Of a stretch of 43,204 nucleotides of DNA, positions 7,543-16,118 are shown in pieces. The notes under the pieces are model-generated. The model had not been told where the DNA came from. It saw only the letters and a program-made list of their open reading frames with translations, and made no database searches. This DNA is from Betaproteobacteria bacterium (lineage in GTDB: Bacteria; Pseudomonadota; Gammaproteobacteria; Burkholderiales; SG8-41). The DNA is taken from the NCBI GenBank assembly GCA_029863175.1, contig JAOTVX010000032.1:1-43204 (forward strand). Direction: 5' to 3'. A program made the position numbers and the translations under genes. How positions within the stretch are numbered: the stretch's first letter is position 1; every line of letters starts with the position of its first letter.

Positions 7543-8703
7543 ATGCTCAAGGAAAAAGTGAACGACACTGTGCAAACCGAACAGAAACCCGCCACATCCC
7601 GCCGCAAGTTCCTGACAGGCGCGACTGCCGCAGCCGCGGGAACCGCGATTGCCGGTTTTCCGATGATTTCGGTGGCGCAATCGCCGATCGTGTTGAAGAT
7701 GCAGGGCGCATGGAGCGCAACCGACATCTTCAACGAGTACGCCCAGGAATACGTCACGCGCGTGAACGCCATGGCGGGCGGGCGCCTGCGCATCGACTAT
7801 CTGGTGGGCGGTTCCGTGGTGAAGGCCTTTGAAGTGACGGATGCCGTGAGCAAGGGCGTGCTCGACGCGGGGCATACCGTCCCGGTGTACTGGTACGGAA
7901 AGAGCAAAGTCGCATCGCTGTTCGGCTCCGGTCCCATTAACGGCTGCGACGCCCAGATGACGCTGGGGTGGATTTACCGCGGCGGCGGGCTCGAGCTCTA
8001 CCGCGAGCTGCTGGCAAAACTTGGCCTGAACTATGTCGGCTTCTTCGCGATGCCGATGCCGACGCAGCCGCTGGGCTGGTTCAAGAAGCCCATCACGGAC
8101 GCGAGTCAGCTGAAAGGCCTCAAGTACCGCACCGTGGGTCTCGCGGCCGACCTTTTCCAGGAAATGGGCGCGAAGGTGACCCAGCTGTCGGGTGGAGAAA
8201 TCATGCCGGCGCTCGAGCGCGGCGTGATCGACGCTTTCGAATTCAACAACCCGACCTCGGACAGCCGTTTCGGTGCCCAGGACGTGATCAAGAACTACGA
8301 GATGGGCAGCTACCACCAGGCGATGGAGTTCTTCGAGATCGCCATCAACAAGAAGCGGTGGGACGCGCTGCCGAAGGACCTGCAGGCGATCCTGCAATAC
8401 AGCGCGGAGGCCGCCTCGTCGGCGAACTACTGGACCGGGCTCGAGAACTACTCGAAGGATCTGCAGTTGCTCATCAACAAGCACAAGGTCAATGTGATCC
8501 GCACGCCGAAAGCCGTGTTCGAGGCGCAGCTCAAGGCCTGGGACACCCTCAACAAGAGGCTCTCGGACGCGGACCCGTTCTTCAAGAAGGTGGTCGACTC
8601 GCAGCGGAAATGGGCAAAGGACGTCGCCTATTACTACTACCTGAACGACGCGCCGTTCAAGATGGGCTACGAGCACGTGTTCAAGACCAAGCTGCCGTCC
8701 TAA
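7543..8703 (+). CDS. dctP: TRAP transporter substrate-binding protein, DctP/TakP type, Tat-exported
   Basis: This is the periplasmic receptor of a TRAP uptake system. ATG 7543 is preferred over ATG 7531 because GGAGG stands five bases upstream. The N-terminus has a twin-arginine motif (SRRKFL), a hydrophobic stretch and a probable cleavage after VAQ. The mature part shows DctP-family features: FNEYAQEYVTRVNAMAGGRLRI, GVLDAGHTVPVYWYGK, MPTQPLGWF and LKGLKYRTVGLAADLF. The EFNNPTSD segment is like that of TakP-type receptors for 2-oxo or related carboxylic acids (known for that subfamily; the ligand here is unknown). It is first in the operon with dctQ and dctM, separated from dctQ by a hairpin that may raise receptor level over permease. 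A paralogue lies at 12407. Confidence 0.92.
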   Translation: MLKEKVNDTVQTEQKPATSRRKFLTGATAAAAGTAIAGFPMISVAQSPIVLKMQGAWSATDIFNEYAQEYVTRVNAMAGGRLRIDYLVGGSVVKAFEVTDAVSKGVLDAGHTVPVYWYGKSKVASLFGSGPINGCDAQMTLGWIYRGGGLELYRELLAKLGLNYVGFFAMPMPTQPLGWFKKPITDASQLKGLKYRTVGLAADLFQEMGAKVTQLSGGEIMPALERGVIDAFEFNNPTSDSRFGAQDVIKNYEMGSYHQAMEFFEIAINKKRWDALPKDLQAILQYSAEAASSANYWTGLENYSKDLQLLINKHKVNVIRTPKAVFEAQLKAWDTLNKRLSDADPFFKKVVDSQRKWAKDVAYYYYLNDAPFKMGYEHVFKTKLPS

Positions 8704-8736
8704 CAGCGTCGGATCAGCGCGGTTACGACTGTGACG

Positions 8737-8764
8737 TGGGGCGGCACCCAGCGGTGTCGCCCCA
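8737..8764 (+). terminator. Hairpin between dctP and dctQ, probable partial terminator
   Basis: TGGGGCGGCACC pairs with GGTGTCGCCCCA (12 bp, one G-U) around the loop CAGC, followed by TTTCTTGTT. It lies between the receptor and the permease genes. Such intercistronic hairpins commonly reduce read-through or protect the upstream mRNA, which would fit a receptor needed in excess. Confidence 0.6.
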
Positions 8765-8790
8765 TTTCTTGTTGGGTTGCCTGAGATTCA

Positions 8791-9375
8791 ATGAACCATT
8801 TCCTGCACGCCATTGACCAGCTGAGCAAAACCGTTGGCCACGCGTTCGCGTGGTGCATCCTGATCCTCACGTTCGGCACTTGCTACGAGGTGTTTATGCG
8901 CTACGTGCTGAACGACCCGACGAGCTGGGCGTTCGACATGAGTTACATCATGTACGGGGCTCTCTTCTACATGGCCGGCGCCTACACCCTCTCGCGCGGT
9001 GGCCATATTCGCGCCGACGTGTTTTATCGCCTGTGGCGGCCGCGGATCCAGGCTACCGTCGAGCTGGTGCTCTACATTATTTTCTTCTTCCCCGGCGTGA
9101 TCGCGCTCGTGGTCGCCGGTTGGGCGTACGGATACGACGCCCTCCTCATCAAGGAGGTCAGCGTGAACAGCCCGGTGGGCGTGCCGGTCTGGCACCTGAA
9201 GCTCCTGATTCCGTTCGGGGCGGCGCTGCTCGCGTTGCAGGGTGTCGCTGAAGTGTTGCGCTCCCTGATGTGCCTGCGTGACGGGCGCTGGCCGCAGCGT
9301 CTGCACGACGTCGAGGAAATGGATAGTATCGTGCGGGCGCGGCGCGCCGAGGCGAAAGAAGCGAAGGGCCAATGA
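8791..9375 (+). CDS. dctQ: TRAP transporter small permease, DctQ type
   Basis: The 194-residue inner-membrane protein has four predicted helices. Typical segments are FGTCYEVFMRYVLNDPTSWAFDMSYIMYGALFYMAGAYTLSRGGHIRADVFY, where R-Y-V-x-N-x-P-T-x-W and G-H-I-R-x-D are the family marks, then LVLYIIFFFPGVIALVVAGWAYG, and a last helix before a charged tail ending in AKEAKGQ. It joins DctM to form the membrane part of the TRAP system. The stop overlaps the dctM start by four bases (ATGA). Confidence 0.92.
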   Translation: MNHFLHAIDQLSKTVGHAFAWCILILTFGTCYEVFMRYVLNDPTSWAFDMSYIMYGALFYMAGAYTLSRGGHIRADVFYRLWRPRIQATVELVLYIIFFFPGVIALVVAGWAYGYDALLIKEVSVNSPVGVPVWHLKLLIPFGAALLALQGVAEVLRSLMCLRDGRWPQRLHDVEEMDSIVRARRAEAKEAKGQ

Positions 9376-10721
9376 GCGATCCCGCTATCGCCCTGTTCAT
9401 GCTGGGGATCTTCATCCTCATCATCCTGATCGGCTTTCCGATCGCCTTCACCCTGATGGCGCTCGGCGTCGGATTCGGCTACTACGCCTACTTCCAGCCC
9501 GACCAGTCTTTCTTCGATAACCGCGTGTTCTACCTGCTCACGCAGAATACGTGGAGCATCCTGAGCAACGATGTGCTCGTTGCGGTCCCGCTGTTTCTCT
9601 TCATGGGCTACGTGATCGAGCGCGCGAACATCCTGGATCGCCTCTTTTACAGCTTGCAGGTGGCTCTTCGCTTCATCCCAGGTGCCATGGCGGTCGCGGC
9701 GCTCCTGACGTGCGCGATGTTTGCCACCGCGACCGGGATTGTCGGGGCAGTGGTGACGCTGATGGGACTGCTCGCCTTTCCCGCGATGCTCAAGGCCGGC
9801 TACGACGAAAAACTCTCGTCGGGAGTCATATGCGCCGGCGGCACGCTCGGCATCCTGATCCCGCCCTCGATCATGCTGATCGTCTACTCCGCCACGTCGT
9901 CCGTATCGGTCGTGAAGCTCTATGCCGCCGCGTTGGTGCCTGGCTTTGTGCTGACCGGATTCTACGTGATGTACGTGATCGGGCTGACGGCATTCAAACC
10001 AAAACTCGCGCCCAAGTTGCCGAAGGAAGAGACCGACGTGCCGTGGGTGCGCGTGATCGTTCTGCTGCTGCAGGCGTTCTTTCCGCTGGCGGTGCTGATC
10101 ATTGCGGTCCTGGGCTCGATCCTGTTCGGCCTCGCAACGCCCACGGAAGCGGCCTCGGTCGGCGCGTTTGGCGCCATGGCTCTGGCAGCTGGCTACCGCG
10201 CCTTGACGCTGCAGCGGCTGCGGGAGGCGGTCTATCTCTGCGCGCGCACGTCGGCGATGGTGTGCTTTCTATTCATCGGCTCGTGGACGTTCTCTTCCGT
10301 TTTTTCGTACCTCGGGGGCGAGGGCTTGATCAAGGAGATGGTCCTCGCGATGGACCTCGGCAAGGTTACATTCCTGCTCCTCTCGCAGGCGATCATCTTC
10401 CTGCTCGGCTGGCCGCTCGAATGGAGCGAGATCATCATCATTTTCGTTCCGATCTTTCTGCCGCTCCTGCCGCACTTTAACGTCGATCCGCTGTTCTTCG
10501 GCATCCTGGTGGCGCTGAACCTGCAAACCTCATTTCTCACGCCGCCGATGGCAATGTCAGCTTACTATCTGAAGGGAATTGCGCCGCCTCACATCCAGCT
10601 CGTGACCATCTTCAAGGGGTGCTTTCCGTTTCTCGCCATGGTGTTCCTCACGATGGCGCTTATTTACATCTTTCCGGAGCTGGTGTACTGGCTTCCGGGT
10701 TTGTTCTACACGCTCAGGTAG
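9372..10721 (+). CDS. dctM: TRAP transporter large permease, DctM type
   Basis: This 449-residue, roughly 12-helix protein of the DctM/ion-transporter superfamily is the ion-coupled permease of the TRAP system. Visible marks are GFPIAFTLMALGVGFGYYAYF, the first repeat loop (FATATGIVGAVVTLMGLLAFPAMLKAGYDEKLSSGVICAGGTLGILIPPS) and the second repeat (LLLLQ..FGLATPTEAASVGAFGAM, and NLQTSFLTPPMAMSAYYLKG). The GTLGILIPPS and T-P-T-E-A-A motifs are strongly conserved in DctM. The ATG overlaps dctQ, and the amidase follows after eight bases, so all are probably one transcript. Confidence 0.94.
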   Translation: MSDPAIALFMLGIFILIILIGFPIAFTLMALGVGFGYYAYFQPDQSFFDNRVFYLLTQNTWSILSNDVLVAVPLFLFMGYVIERANILDRLFYSLQVALRFIPGAMAVAALLTCAMFATATGIVGAVVTLMGLLAFPAMLKAGYDEKLSSGVICAGGTLGILIPPSIMLIVYSATSSVSVVKLYAAALVPGFVLTGFYVMYVIGLTAFKPKLAPKLPKEETDVPWVRVIVLLLQAFFPLAVLIIAVLGSILFGLATPTEAASVGAFGAMALAAGYRALTLQRLREAVYLCARTSAMVCFLFIGSWTFSSVFSYLGGEGLIKEMVLAMDLGKVTFLLLSQAIIFLLGWPLEWSEIIIIFVPIFLPLLPHFNVDPLFFGILVALNLQTSFLTPPMAMSAYYLKGIAPPHIQLVTIFKGCFPFLAMVFLTMALIYIFPELVYWLPGLFYTLR

Positions 10722-10729
10722 GCAGGGGC

Positions 10730-12073
10730 ATGGACGTTTCGCAGTTGAGCTGGCTGTCGGCGAACGACGCCGCCCGCGCGATTCGGGACGGGGCAATCAG
10801 CTCCGAAGAGCTGGTCGAGGCGTGCCTCGCGCGGATACGGGAAGTCGAGGAAGCCGTGCAGGCGTGGACCTTCCTCGATCCCGAGCATGCCCTGAAGCAG
10901 GCGCGCGCGCTCGACCTGCAGCGTAGCGAAGGACGAGCGCTGGGAGCGTTGCACGGCGTGCCCGTCGGGATCAAGGACATCATCGATACGGGCGACATGC
11001 CCACCGAGGACGGCACCGTCCTGCACGCGGGCCGCACGCCGGACCGCGATGCTGCTGTGGTCGCCACGCTGCGCGCGGCCGGCGCGGTTATCATGGGGAA
11101 GACCGTCACGACCGAGCTCGCGACGTATGCGCCGGGCAAGACGCGCAATCCGTACAATCCCGGCCATACCCCGGGCGGCTCGTCGAGCGGATCGGCGGCC
11201 GCGGTCGCGGTCGGCATGGTGCCTCTCGCGCTCGGCAGCCAGACCAATGGGTCCGTGATCCGCCCCGCCGCCTACTGTGGCGTGTTCGGATTCAAGCCGA
11301 CGCACGGCCTCATTTCGCGCCACGGCGTGTTGAAGCTCTCGCGCTCGCTCGACCACATTGGCGTGTTTGCGCGCACGATCGAGGATATCGCCCTGGCATC
11401 GGAACAGCTCGTCGGCTACGACGAGCGGGATCCCGACACGCGGCCGCGCGCACGAACTCCATTCGTCGCCGTCGCGGCCGAGGAGCCGCCAATGCCGCCG
11501 ACGATCGGATTCGTAAAGACTCCCCTGTGGGAACGCGCGACAGAGGAGACCCGCGAGGCGTTCGCGGAGGTCACGGAACATCTCGGCGACCGCGTCGAGG
11601 AGGTCGTGCTGCCGGAGTCGGCTCTTCGCGCACTGGAGTGGCATCGCATCGTCATGGAAGCCGAGATGGCCGCTAATCTCACGGCGGAGTATGAGAAAGG
11701 CCGCGACCGGTTGAGTGAGTCGCTGCGCGCCCAGTTGGAGCGCGGACGTGGCTACAGCGCTTTGGAATACCAGGCGGCGCTTGCGCGTATTCCGCAAGTC
11801 ACGGAAGGATTGCAAGAGCTGTTCGATCGTTACGATGCGTTGCTGACGCCGAGTGCCGCCGGCACTGCGCCGCAAGGGCTCAGTTCGACGGGCGACCCCG
11901 CGTTTTGCACGATCTGGACGTATTGCGGCATGCCGGCGTTGAACCTTCCGCTGATGCGAGGGGCGGGCGGACTTCCCTTAGGGATGCAGCTTGTGGGGCC
12001 GCGCCATGGCGATGCGAGATTGCTCCGTACGGCGCGTTGGCTCGTGAACAGCGTCGGATCGGACCGACCCTGA
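10730..12073 (+). CDS. Amidase signature family hydrolase
   Basis: The 447-residue amidase-signature enzyme hydrolyses an amide bond. The Ser-cisSer-Lys triad can be placed by family spacing: Lys82 in GVPVGIKDII, Ser151 in TPGGSSSGSAAAVAVG and Ser175 in SQTNGSVIRPA. The usual D-x-G-G-S-I-R is replaced here by Q-T-N-G-S-V-I-R, a variant seen in some members. There is no signal peptide, so it is cytoplasmic. ATG 10730 follows GGCAGGGGC and is eight bases after dctM, so it probably acts on the compound imported by the TRAP system or a derivative. The exact substrate cannot be read from sequence. The C-terminal MPALNLPL and GMQLVGPRHGDARLLRTARWL segments are normal for the family. Confidence 0.9.
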   Translation: MDVSQLSWLSANDAARAIRDGAISSEELVEACLARIREVEEAVQAWTFLDPEHALKQARALDLQRSEGRALGALHGVPVGIKDIIDTGDMPTEDGTVLHAGRTPDRDAAVVATLRAAGAVIMGKTVTTELATYAPGKTRNPYNPGHTPGGSSSGSAAAVAVGMVPLALGSQTNGSVIRPAAYCGVFGFKPTHGLISRHGVLKLSRSLDHIGVFARTIEDIALASEQLVGYDERDPDTRPRARTPFVAVAAEEPPMPPTIGFVKTPLWERATEETREAFAEVTEHLGDRVEEVVLPESALRALEWHRIVMEAEMAANLTAEYEKGRDRLSESLRAQLERGRGYSALEYQAALARIPQVTEGLQELFDRYDALLTPSAAGTAPQGLSSTGDPAFCTIWTYCGMPALNLPLMRGAGGLPLGMQLVGPRHGDARLLRTARWLVNSVGSDRP

Positions 12074-12095
12074 AAGACCAGGAGGGGACACGATA

Positions 12096-12263
12096 ATGGC
12101 AGTCAAGATTCTGTCCGGTATCATCGCGCTGGTCTTGTTGATCGGATACCTCACTGTGGCTGTGCTCAAGCTCAAAGACATGCCGCTCGCCGTCGTGACG
12201 TTGATCGGCATCGGCATGATGGCCTGGGATCTTTGGGATTCCCTGAAGACGAAGGAAGACTGA
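12096..12263 (+). CDS. 55-residue two-helix membrane protein downstream of the amidase
   Basis: This short frame encodes 55 residues. It starts at ATG 12096 behind a strong AGGAGG (12080-12085, ten bases upstream) and ends at TGA 12263. The product has two predicted membrane helices (ILSGIIALVLLIGYLTVAVL and PLAVVTLIGIGMMAWDLW) joined by a short KLKDM turn, and a charged C-terminus (DSLKTKED). No named family is recognised. Position at the end of the TRAP-amidase transcript suggests a small accessory membrane protein, but this is inference. The ribosome site, reading-frame composition and amphipathic design support it being real. Confidence 0.7.
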   Translation: MAVKILSGIIALVLLIGYLTVAVLKLKDMPLAVVTLIGIGMMAWDLWDSLKTKED

Positions 12264-12406
12264 GCGCGACCGCACCGGCGGGCGGCTGGCGCCGCGCCGG
12301 TCACTCCACCACGCGGCTGGCTGCCGCGGGTAATCCGTGCTGACTTGAAATGTTTTTCGCCTCCACTGTATGGAGGTAGCCCGTATCGGCGCCGTTACGT
12401 TAACGA

Positions 12407-13561
12407 ATGCGAGAGGACCAACGGATCTTGAACCGGCATGGCGTAAGTTCTTCGCGCCGCCGCCTGCTCGGGGCTACGGCGGCTGTGGGGGCGCTCTCCG
12501 GTTTTCCGATGATCGCCGCAGCCGAGAGCGCCATCACGTGGCGCTGGCAGGGCGCCTGGTCGGCCAAAGACATCTTTCACGAGTACGCGCTCGACTACGC
12601 CAAGATGGTGAGGGAGATGTCCGGTGGCCGCCTTCGCATCGAGGTGCTGCCGGCCGATGCCGTCGTCAAGCCCTTCGACCTGCTCGCGGCCGTGAACAAG
12701 GGCGTGCTCGACGGCAGCCACGCCGTGCCCGCCTATTGGCACGGCCAGAACTCGGCATTCTCGCTGTTCGGCAGCGGGCCCGCGCTCGGCATGGACGCGA
12801 ACAATTTCCTCGCCTGGATGGCTTACGGCGGCGGCAGAGCGCTTTACGAAGAACTTCTTACGCGCGTCATGAATCTGAACGTGACGGCTTTGCTCTACGG
12901 GCCGATGCCGACGCAGCCGCTCGGCTGGTTCAGGAATCGAATCGACTCGCCCGCGCAGCTGAAGGGCCTGAAGTACCGCACGGCAGGCCTGGCGGTAGAA
13001 CTTTTCCGGGAGATGGGCGCGGCCGCGGAGGAGTTCCCCGCGCAGGAGATCGCTCCGGCCCTGGCGCAAAGGCGCATCGACGCGGCGGAATTCAACAACC
13101 CGACGTCCGACCGCTGGCTCGGCCTGCCGGATGTGGCTAAGACTTGCATGCTGCAGAGCTACCATCAGCCGGCGGAAGTCTTTGAGATTCTGATTAACCG
13201 CAAGAAATACGATGGGCTGTCGGACGACCTCAAGGCGATCGTGAGCCACGCGGCCGATGCCGCGAGCGCGGACCTGTCGTGGAAGGCGCTGCATCGCTAC
13301 TCGGAGGATTACACCTGGCTGCAAAGGGAAAAGGGTGTGAAGTTTCACCGAACGCCGCCCGGCGTACTGCGCGCGCAGATGCGCGCCTGGAGCGCGGTGG
13401 TCAAGCGGGTATCGAGGGACAACCCGATTGCCGAGAAGGTGATCAAGTCGCAGCTCGCCTGGGCGCGGCGCACGGTCGGGTGGGAGCAGGACTCCACCGT
13501 CGATTCGCGTATCGCCTACGATCACTGGTTCGCCAAGAAGCCGGTTCCCGGAACCCCGTGA
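12407..13561 (+). CDS. Second TRAP substrate-binding protein, DctP/TakP type, orphan receptor
   Basis: A 384-residue paralogue of the receptor at 7543 carries its own Tat signal (SSRRRLLGATAAVGALSGFPMIAAAES). Matching blocks include QGAWSAKDIFHEYALDYAKMVREMSGGRLRI, MPTQPLGWF, LKGLKYRTAGLAVELFREMGA and EFNNPTSD. ATG 12407 has no clear ribosome site. TTG 12428, eleven bases after AGAGGA, is a plausible alternative and would still include the twin-arginine motif. No second DctQ/DctM pair follows, so it may share the upstream permease or be a sensor-type receptor. A 2-hydroxyacid dehydrogenase follows within about 40 bases. Confidence 0.9.
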   Translation: MREDQRILNRHGVSSSRRRLLGATAAVGALSGFPMIAAAESAITWRWQGAWSAKDIFHEYALDYAKMVREMSGGRLRIEVLPADAVVKPFDLLAAVNKGVLDGSHAVPAYWHGQNSAFSLFGSGPALGMDANNFLAWMAYGGGRALYEELLTRVMNLNVTALLYGPMPTQPLGWFRNRIDSPAQLKGLKYRTAGLAVELFREMGAAAEEFPAQEIAPALAQRRIDAAEFNNPTSDRWLGLPDVAKTCMLQSYHQPAEVFEILINRKKYDGLSDDLKAIVSHAADAASADLSWKALHRYSEDYTWLQREKGVKFHRTPPGVLRAQMRAWSAVVKRVSRDNPIAEKVIKSQLAWARRTVGWEQDSTVDSRIAYDHWFAKKPVPGTP

Positions 13562-13602
13562 CCCGGCTTCTTTACGTGTGACGTTTTTGGATGCTGACAC
13601 CC

Positions 13603-14574
13603 ATGAAGCCGAAAATACTCATTACCCGCGAAGTATTCGATGAAACGCTCGAATATGTCGGCCAGTACTGCGAAGTTGAAGCGAACCAGGAGGATGTTGC
13701 ATTCGATCCCGAGAGACTCGCCCGTCGGCTTTCGGACAAGGACGGCGTGATGTGCTGCCTCCCCGACCGAATCGATGCGACTCTGCTCGCGGGATCGCCG
13801 CAGCTTAAGGTGGTGGCCAACATCGCGGTCGGCTACAACAATATCGATCTTGCCGCGTGTACCGCGCGCAGGATCATGGCGACCAATACGCCGGGGGTGC
13901 TCGACGACTCGACCGCGGATCTCGCGTGGACGCTCATGCTGGGCGCAGCGCGGCGGGTAACGGAACTCGAGCGCCGCGTCCGCAACGGCGAATGGACGGG
14001 CTGGCGTTTGAAGCAATGGATGGGCGTCGACGTGCACCACGCGACGCTCGGCATCTTCGGCATGGGCCGCATCGGGCAGGCGATCGCGAAGCGCGCTTCC
14101 GGTTTCGACATGAAAGTGATCTATCACAATCGGACCCGTGTCGCGTCCGATTTGGAGAAAAGGCTCAATGCCAACTACGTTACCAAGGACGAATTGCTGA
14201 GGCAGTCGGACTTCGTGGTGCTGCAGGTGCCGTACGCGCCGGAGACGCACCACATGATTGGCGCGGCTGAGCTGAAGCAGATGAAGCCGGGCGCCATCCT
14301 CATCAATTCCACCCGCGGAGGCGTGGTGGATGACGTCGCACTCATCGCGGCGCTGAAAGGCGGCATGATCCGGGCCGCGGGGTTGGACGTTTTCGAGAAC
14401 GAGCCCAGGCTTAACCCCGAATTTCTCGAGCTCGACAACGTCGTGCTGACCCCCCACGTCGGCAGCTCGACCGAGGCGACGCGGCGCGCGATGGCGATGA
14501 CCGCGGCCAGGAACCTCGTTGCAGCACTTAGCGGTGCAGCGCCGCCCAACCTCCTCAACCCGGAGGCGCGGTGA
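13603..14574 (+). CDS. D-isomer-specific 2-hydroxyacid dehydrogenase (glyoxylate/hydroxypyruvate reductase-like)
   Basis: An NAD(P)-dependent dehydrogenase of about 323 residues interconverts a 2-oxo acid and a D-2-hydroxy acid. The nucleotide site is TLGIFGMGRIGQAIAKRASGF. The catalytic residues are visible as Arg in NSTRGGVVDD, Glu in DVFENEPRLNP and His in LTPHVGSSTEATR. The family block VVANIAVGYNNIDLAACTARRIMATNTPGVLDDSTADLAWTL is intact. I chose ATG 13603 (M-K-P-K-I-L) as family-like; ATG 13591 would add four residues. It lies next to TakP-like TRAP receptors, and a 2-oxo or 2-hydroxy acid would be a consistent substrate for both (inference). A family-A repeat begins four bases after the stop. 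Confidence 0.9.
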   Translation: MKPKILITREVFDETLEYVGQYCEVEANQEDVAFDPERLARRLSDKDGVMCCLPDRIDATLLAGSPQLKVVANIAVGYNNIDLAACTARRIMATNTPGVLDDSTADLAWTLMLGAARRVTELERRVRNGEWTGWRLKQWMGVDVHHATLGIFGMGRIGQAIAKRASGFDMKVIYHNRTRVASDLEKRLNANYVTKDELLRQSDFVVLQVPYAPETHHMIGAAELKQMKPGAILINSTRGGVVDDVALIAALKGGMIRAAGLDVFENEPRLNPEFLELDNVVLTPHVGSSTEATRRAMAMTAARNLVAALSGAAPPNLLNPEAR

Positions 14575-14577
14575 CAG

Positions 14578-14706
14578 TAGAACGCATCTCAGAAACAAAA
14601 AACATCATTAGCCGCAGATAAACGCAGATGAACGCGGACAGAAAACCCGCGTAAATCAATGCACTTCGTTCTTATCGGCGTCTATCGGCGTTCATCGGCG
14701 GCTGTA
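14578..14706. repeat. Family A intergenic element, copy A1 (10-bp period, inverted arms)
   Basis: The left terminus is TAGAACGCATCTCAGAAAC, followed by A-rich bases. The left arm (14608-14640) has 10-bp units of the CGCAGATAAA type. A centre of about 30 bases follows, and the right arm (14672-14706) has units of the TATCGGCGTT type. The right arm is the reverse complement of the left except for a regular mismatch in each 10-bp unit. The centre is shared with copy A2 at 20586. Confidence 0.8.
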
Positions 14707-14755
14707 ATTCGCTTTTTTGCGATAGCTTCCAGGCGCGCCCCGCGCGGCCGTTAGC

Positions 14756-15715
14756 ATGAGCTATTTCGCGCAGTTGTTCGACCTTCTGGTCGAGGTGATG
14801 CTGCCGCTCACCCTGCTGGTAGGCGTGGGCGGGCTATGGCCGCGCTTCTTTCCCGACACGCCCGTCGAGGGCGCCCGCTCGCTGCTCAACCGCATGGTGA
14901 TGTATCTGTTCCTGCCATGCATCCTGTTTTCCGTCGCTTCCACTACGCAGATATCCGGAGAGTTGTTGTCCGTACCGCTGCTCGTCGGAATCGGATCCCT
15001 GTTCTCGGGCGCGATTCTGTATTTGTTGCTCTACCGGACACCCATCGGGCGCGGCCTGGCCGATCAGACCCGGGCGATCCTGGTCGTAGGCGGGATGTTC
15101 GGAAACACTTTCAACATCGGCGTGCCCGTGCTGGTGTTCTTTTTCGGCCTGGAGGCGACGCGCTACGCGGTTTACAACGACATGCTCATGACCATGCCGC
15201 TCGTATGGAGTATTGGAGTATGGATCTGCACGCGTCTGGGTGCGCATAGCGATGCGCGACGGCCTGTCGTATGGCGGATCATGTTGTCGATGCCGCCGAT
15301 CTGGGCGTTCATCCTGGGCATTGGCTGGCACCAAATGGGGCTCACCTATGCGCCGCTCACCGCTGCGACCGGGTTCATCGGCCAGGCCACGATACCGGTG
15401 ACGCTGTTTGTGCTGGGCATGACGGTCCCATGGCGCAATCTCACGCCGCGTCTCGAGATTGTGTCGGCTGCTGTGGTCAAGCTGCTGGCCTTGCCGCTAA
15501 TCGTTTGGCTGGCAGCCAAGATGCTCTACATGCCGATGGGCGAGGCACAGTACGCCGCGGTGATCGAGGGCACGACGCCGGGGATGGTTACGGCACTGCT
15601 ACTGGCCGAGCGCTTCCAGCTGGACTCCCGGGCGGCGGCCCTGCTGATTGGCTGGAGCACGATTCTCTTTTGGCTCAGCTTGCCCCTGATCATGGCGCTA
15701 GGGCTTTTGCGCTAG
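14756..15715 (+). CDS. AEC-family (auxin efflux carrier type) transporter
   Basis: The 319-residue inner-membrane protein has about ten helices in the two-bundle AEC/BART arrangement. Marks include LLNRMVMYLFLPCILFSVAS, the region GGMFGNTFNIGVPVLVFFFGLEATRYAVYNDM (the N-x-G-x-P motif of the first crossing helix), ATIPVTLFVLGMTVPWRN, and EGTTPGMVTALLLAERFQLD in the last third. Bacterial members export or import malonate, malate and other organic anions; the substrate here is not evident. It is a single gene between a family-A repeat and a 400-base gap. The ATG at 14756 has no strong ribosome site. Confidence 0.87.
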   Translation: MSYFAQLFDLLVEVMLPLTLLVGVGGLWPRFFPDTPVEGARSLLNRMVMYLFLPCILFSVASTTQISGELLSVPLLVGIGSLFSGAILYLLLYRTPIGRGLADQTRAILVVGGMFGNTFNIGVPVLVFFFGLEATRYAVYNDMLMTMPLVWSIGVWICTRLGAHSDARRPVVWRIMLSMPPIWAFILGIGWHQMGLTYAPLTAATGFIGQATIPVTLFVLGMTVPWRNLTPRLEIVSAAVVKLLALPLIVWLAAKMLYMPMGEAQYAAVIEGTTPGMVTALLLAERFQLDSRAAALLIGWSTILFWLSLPLIMALGLLR

Positions 15716-15803
15716 CGGCCCGTCGGACTTGAGGCTCCGACCGGCTGCTAAATGCAAAACCGCCCGCGGACTTCCGACAGAACGGGGTAAAAAGGCCCGT
15801 TTT
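15716..15803 (+). terminator. Inverted repeats after the AEC gene, possible terminators
   Basis: Within the gap 15716-16118, GTCGGA (15722-15727) pairs with TCCGAC (15736-15741). Further on, AACGGG (15781-15786) pairs with CCCGTT (15796-15801) and is followed by TT. Neither has a long T run, so these are weak terminator candidates. Confidence 0.35.
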
Positions 15804-15886
15804 GGCGTCAAAAAGGGGCGCGCGTGGGTCCGAATGTTTGTATTTCGCATCTGATCTTGCCTTTTGGCTGCGGGCAGTTTTGCGTA

Positions 15887-15920
15887 AGGAGTGTGTCGCG
15901 GCAAAGTCCGACACACTCCT
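15887..15920. repeat. Family D hairpin, copy D1
   Basis: A perfect 12-bp inverted repeat, AGGAGTGTGTCG and CGACACACTCCT, encloses a 10-base loop ending in GTC. A second copy with two compensatory base-pair changes is at 25611-25653. It overlaps the probable -35 region of the following promoter. Confidence 0.75.
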
Positions 15921-15937
15921 AGGGCGCGGACTATAAT
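15908..15937 (+). promoter_or_regulatory. Probable promoter of the GGDEF/EAL gene
   Basis: A perfect -10 TATAAT lies at 15932-15937 in an AT-rich stretch, with CCGACA (15908-15913, four of six matches to TTGACA) 18 bases upstream. The -35 sits in the right arm of hairpin D1, so the hairpin could modulate initiation. The leader to the chosen start is about 175 bases. Confidence 0.5.
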
Positions 15938-16118
15938 AAAAAAATAGTATAAAATACAGTTAGTTAAATCTCAATTTAGGATGTGGACAAAGCTCCCGTT
16001 ACCACCCCCTCAGAGCCTGTCCTCGGGGGCCTCTTCATGCAAAAATCTCTGTTCCACTGCGGCCAGCCGGGGGCCGCCGAACAACGACAGCCGGGATCAT
16101 CCTGCGGGGGCGCAATCG

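Noticed and set aside
15981..16118. An N-terminal extension of the GGDEF/EAL protein from ATG 15981
   Set aside because: The added 46 residues are low-complexity and precede a normal start of a membrane sensor domain; the segment reads better as an untranslated leader.
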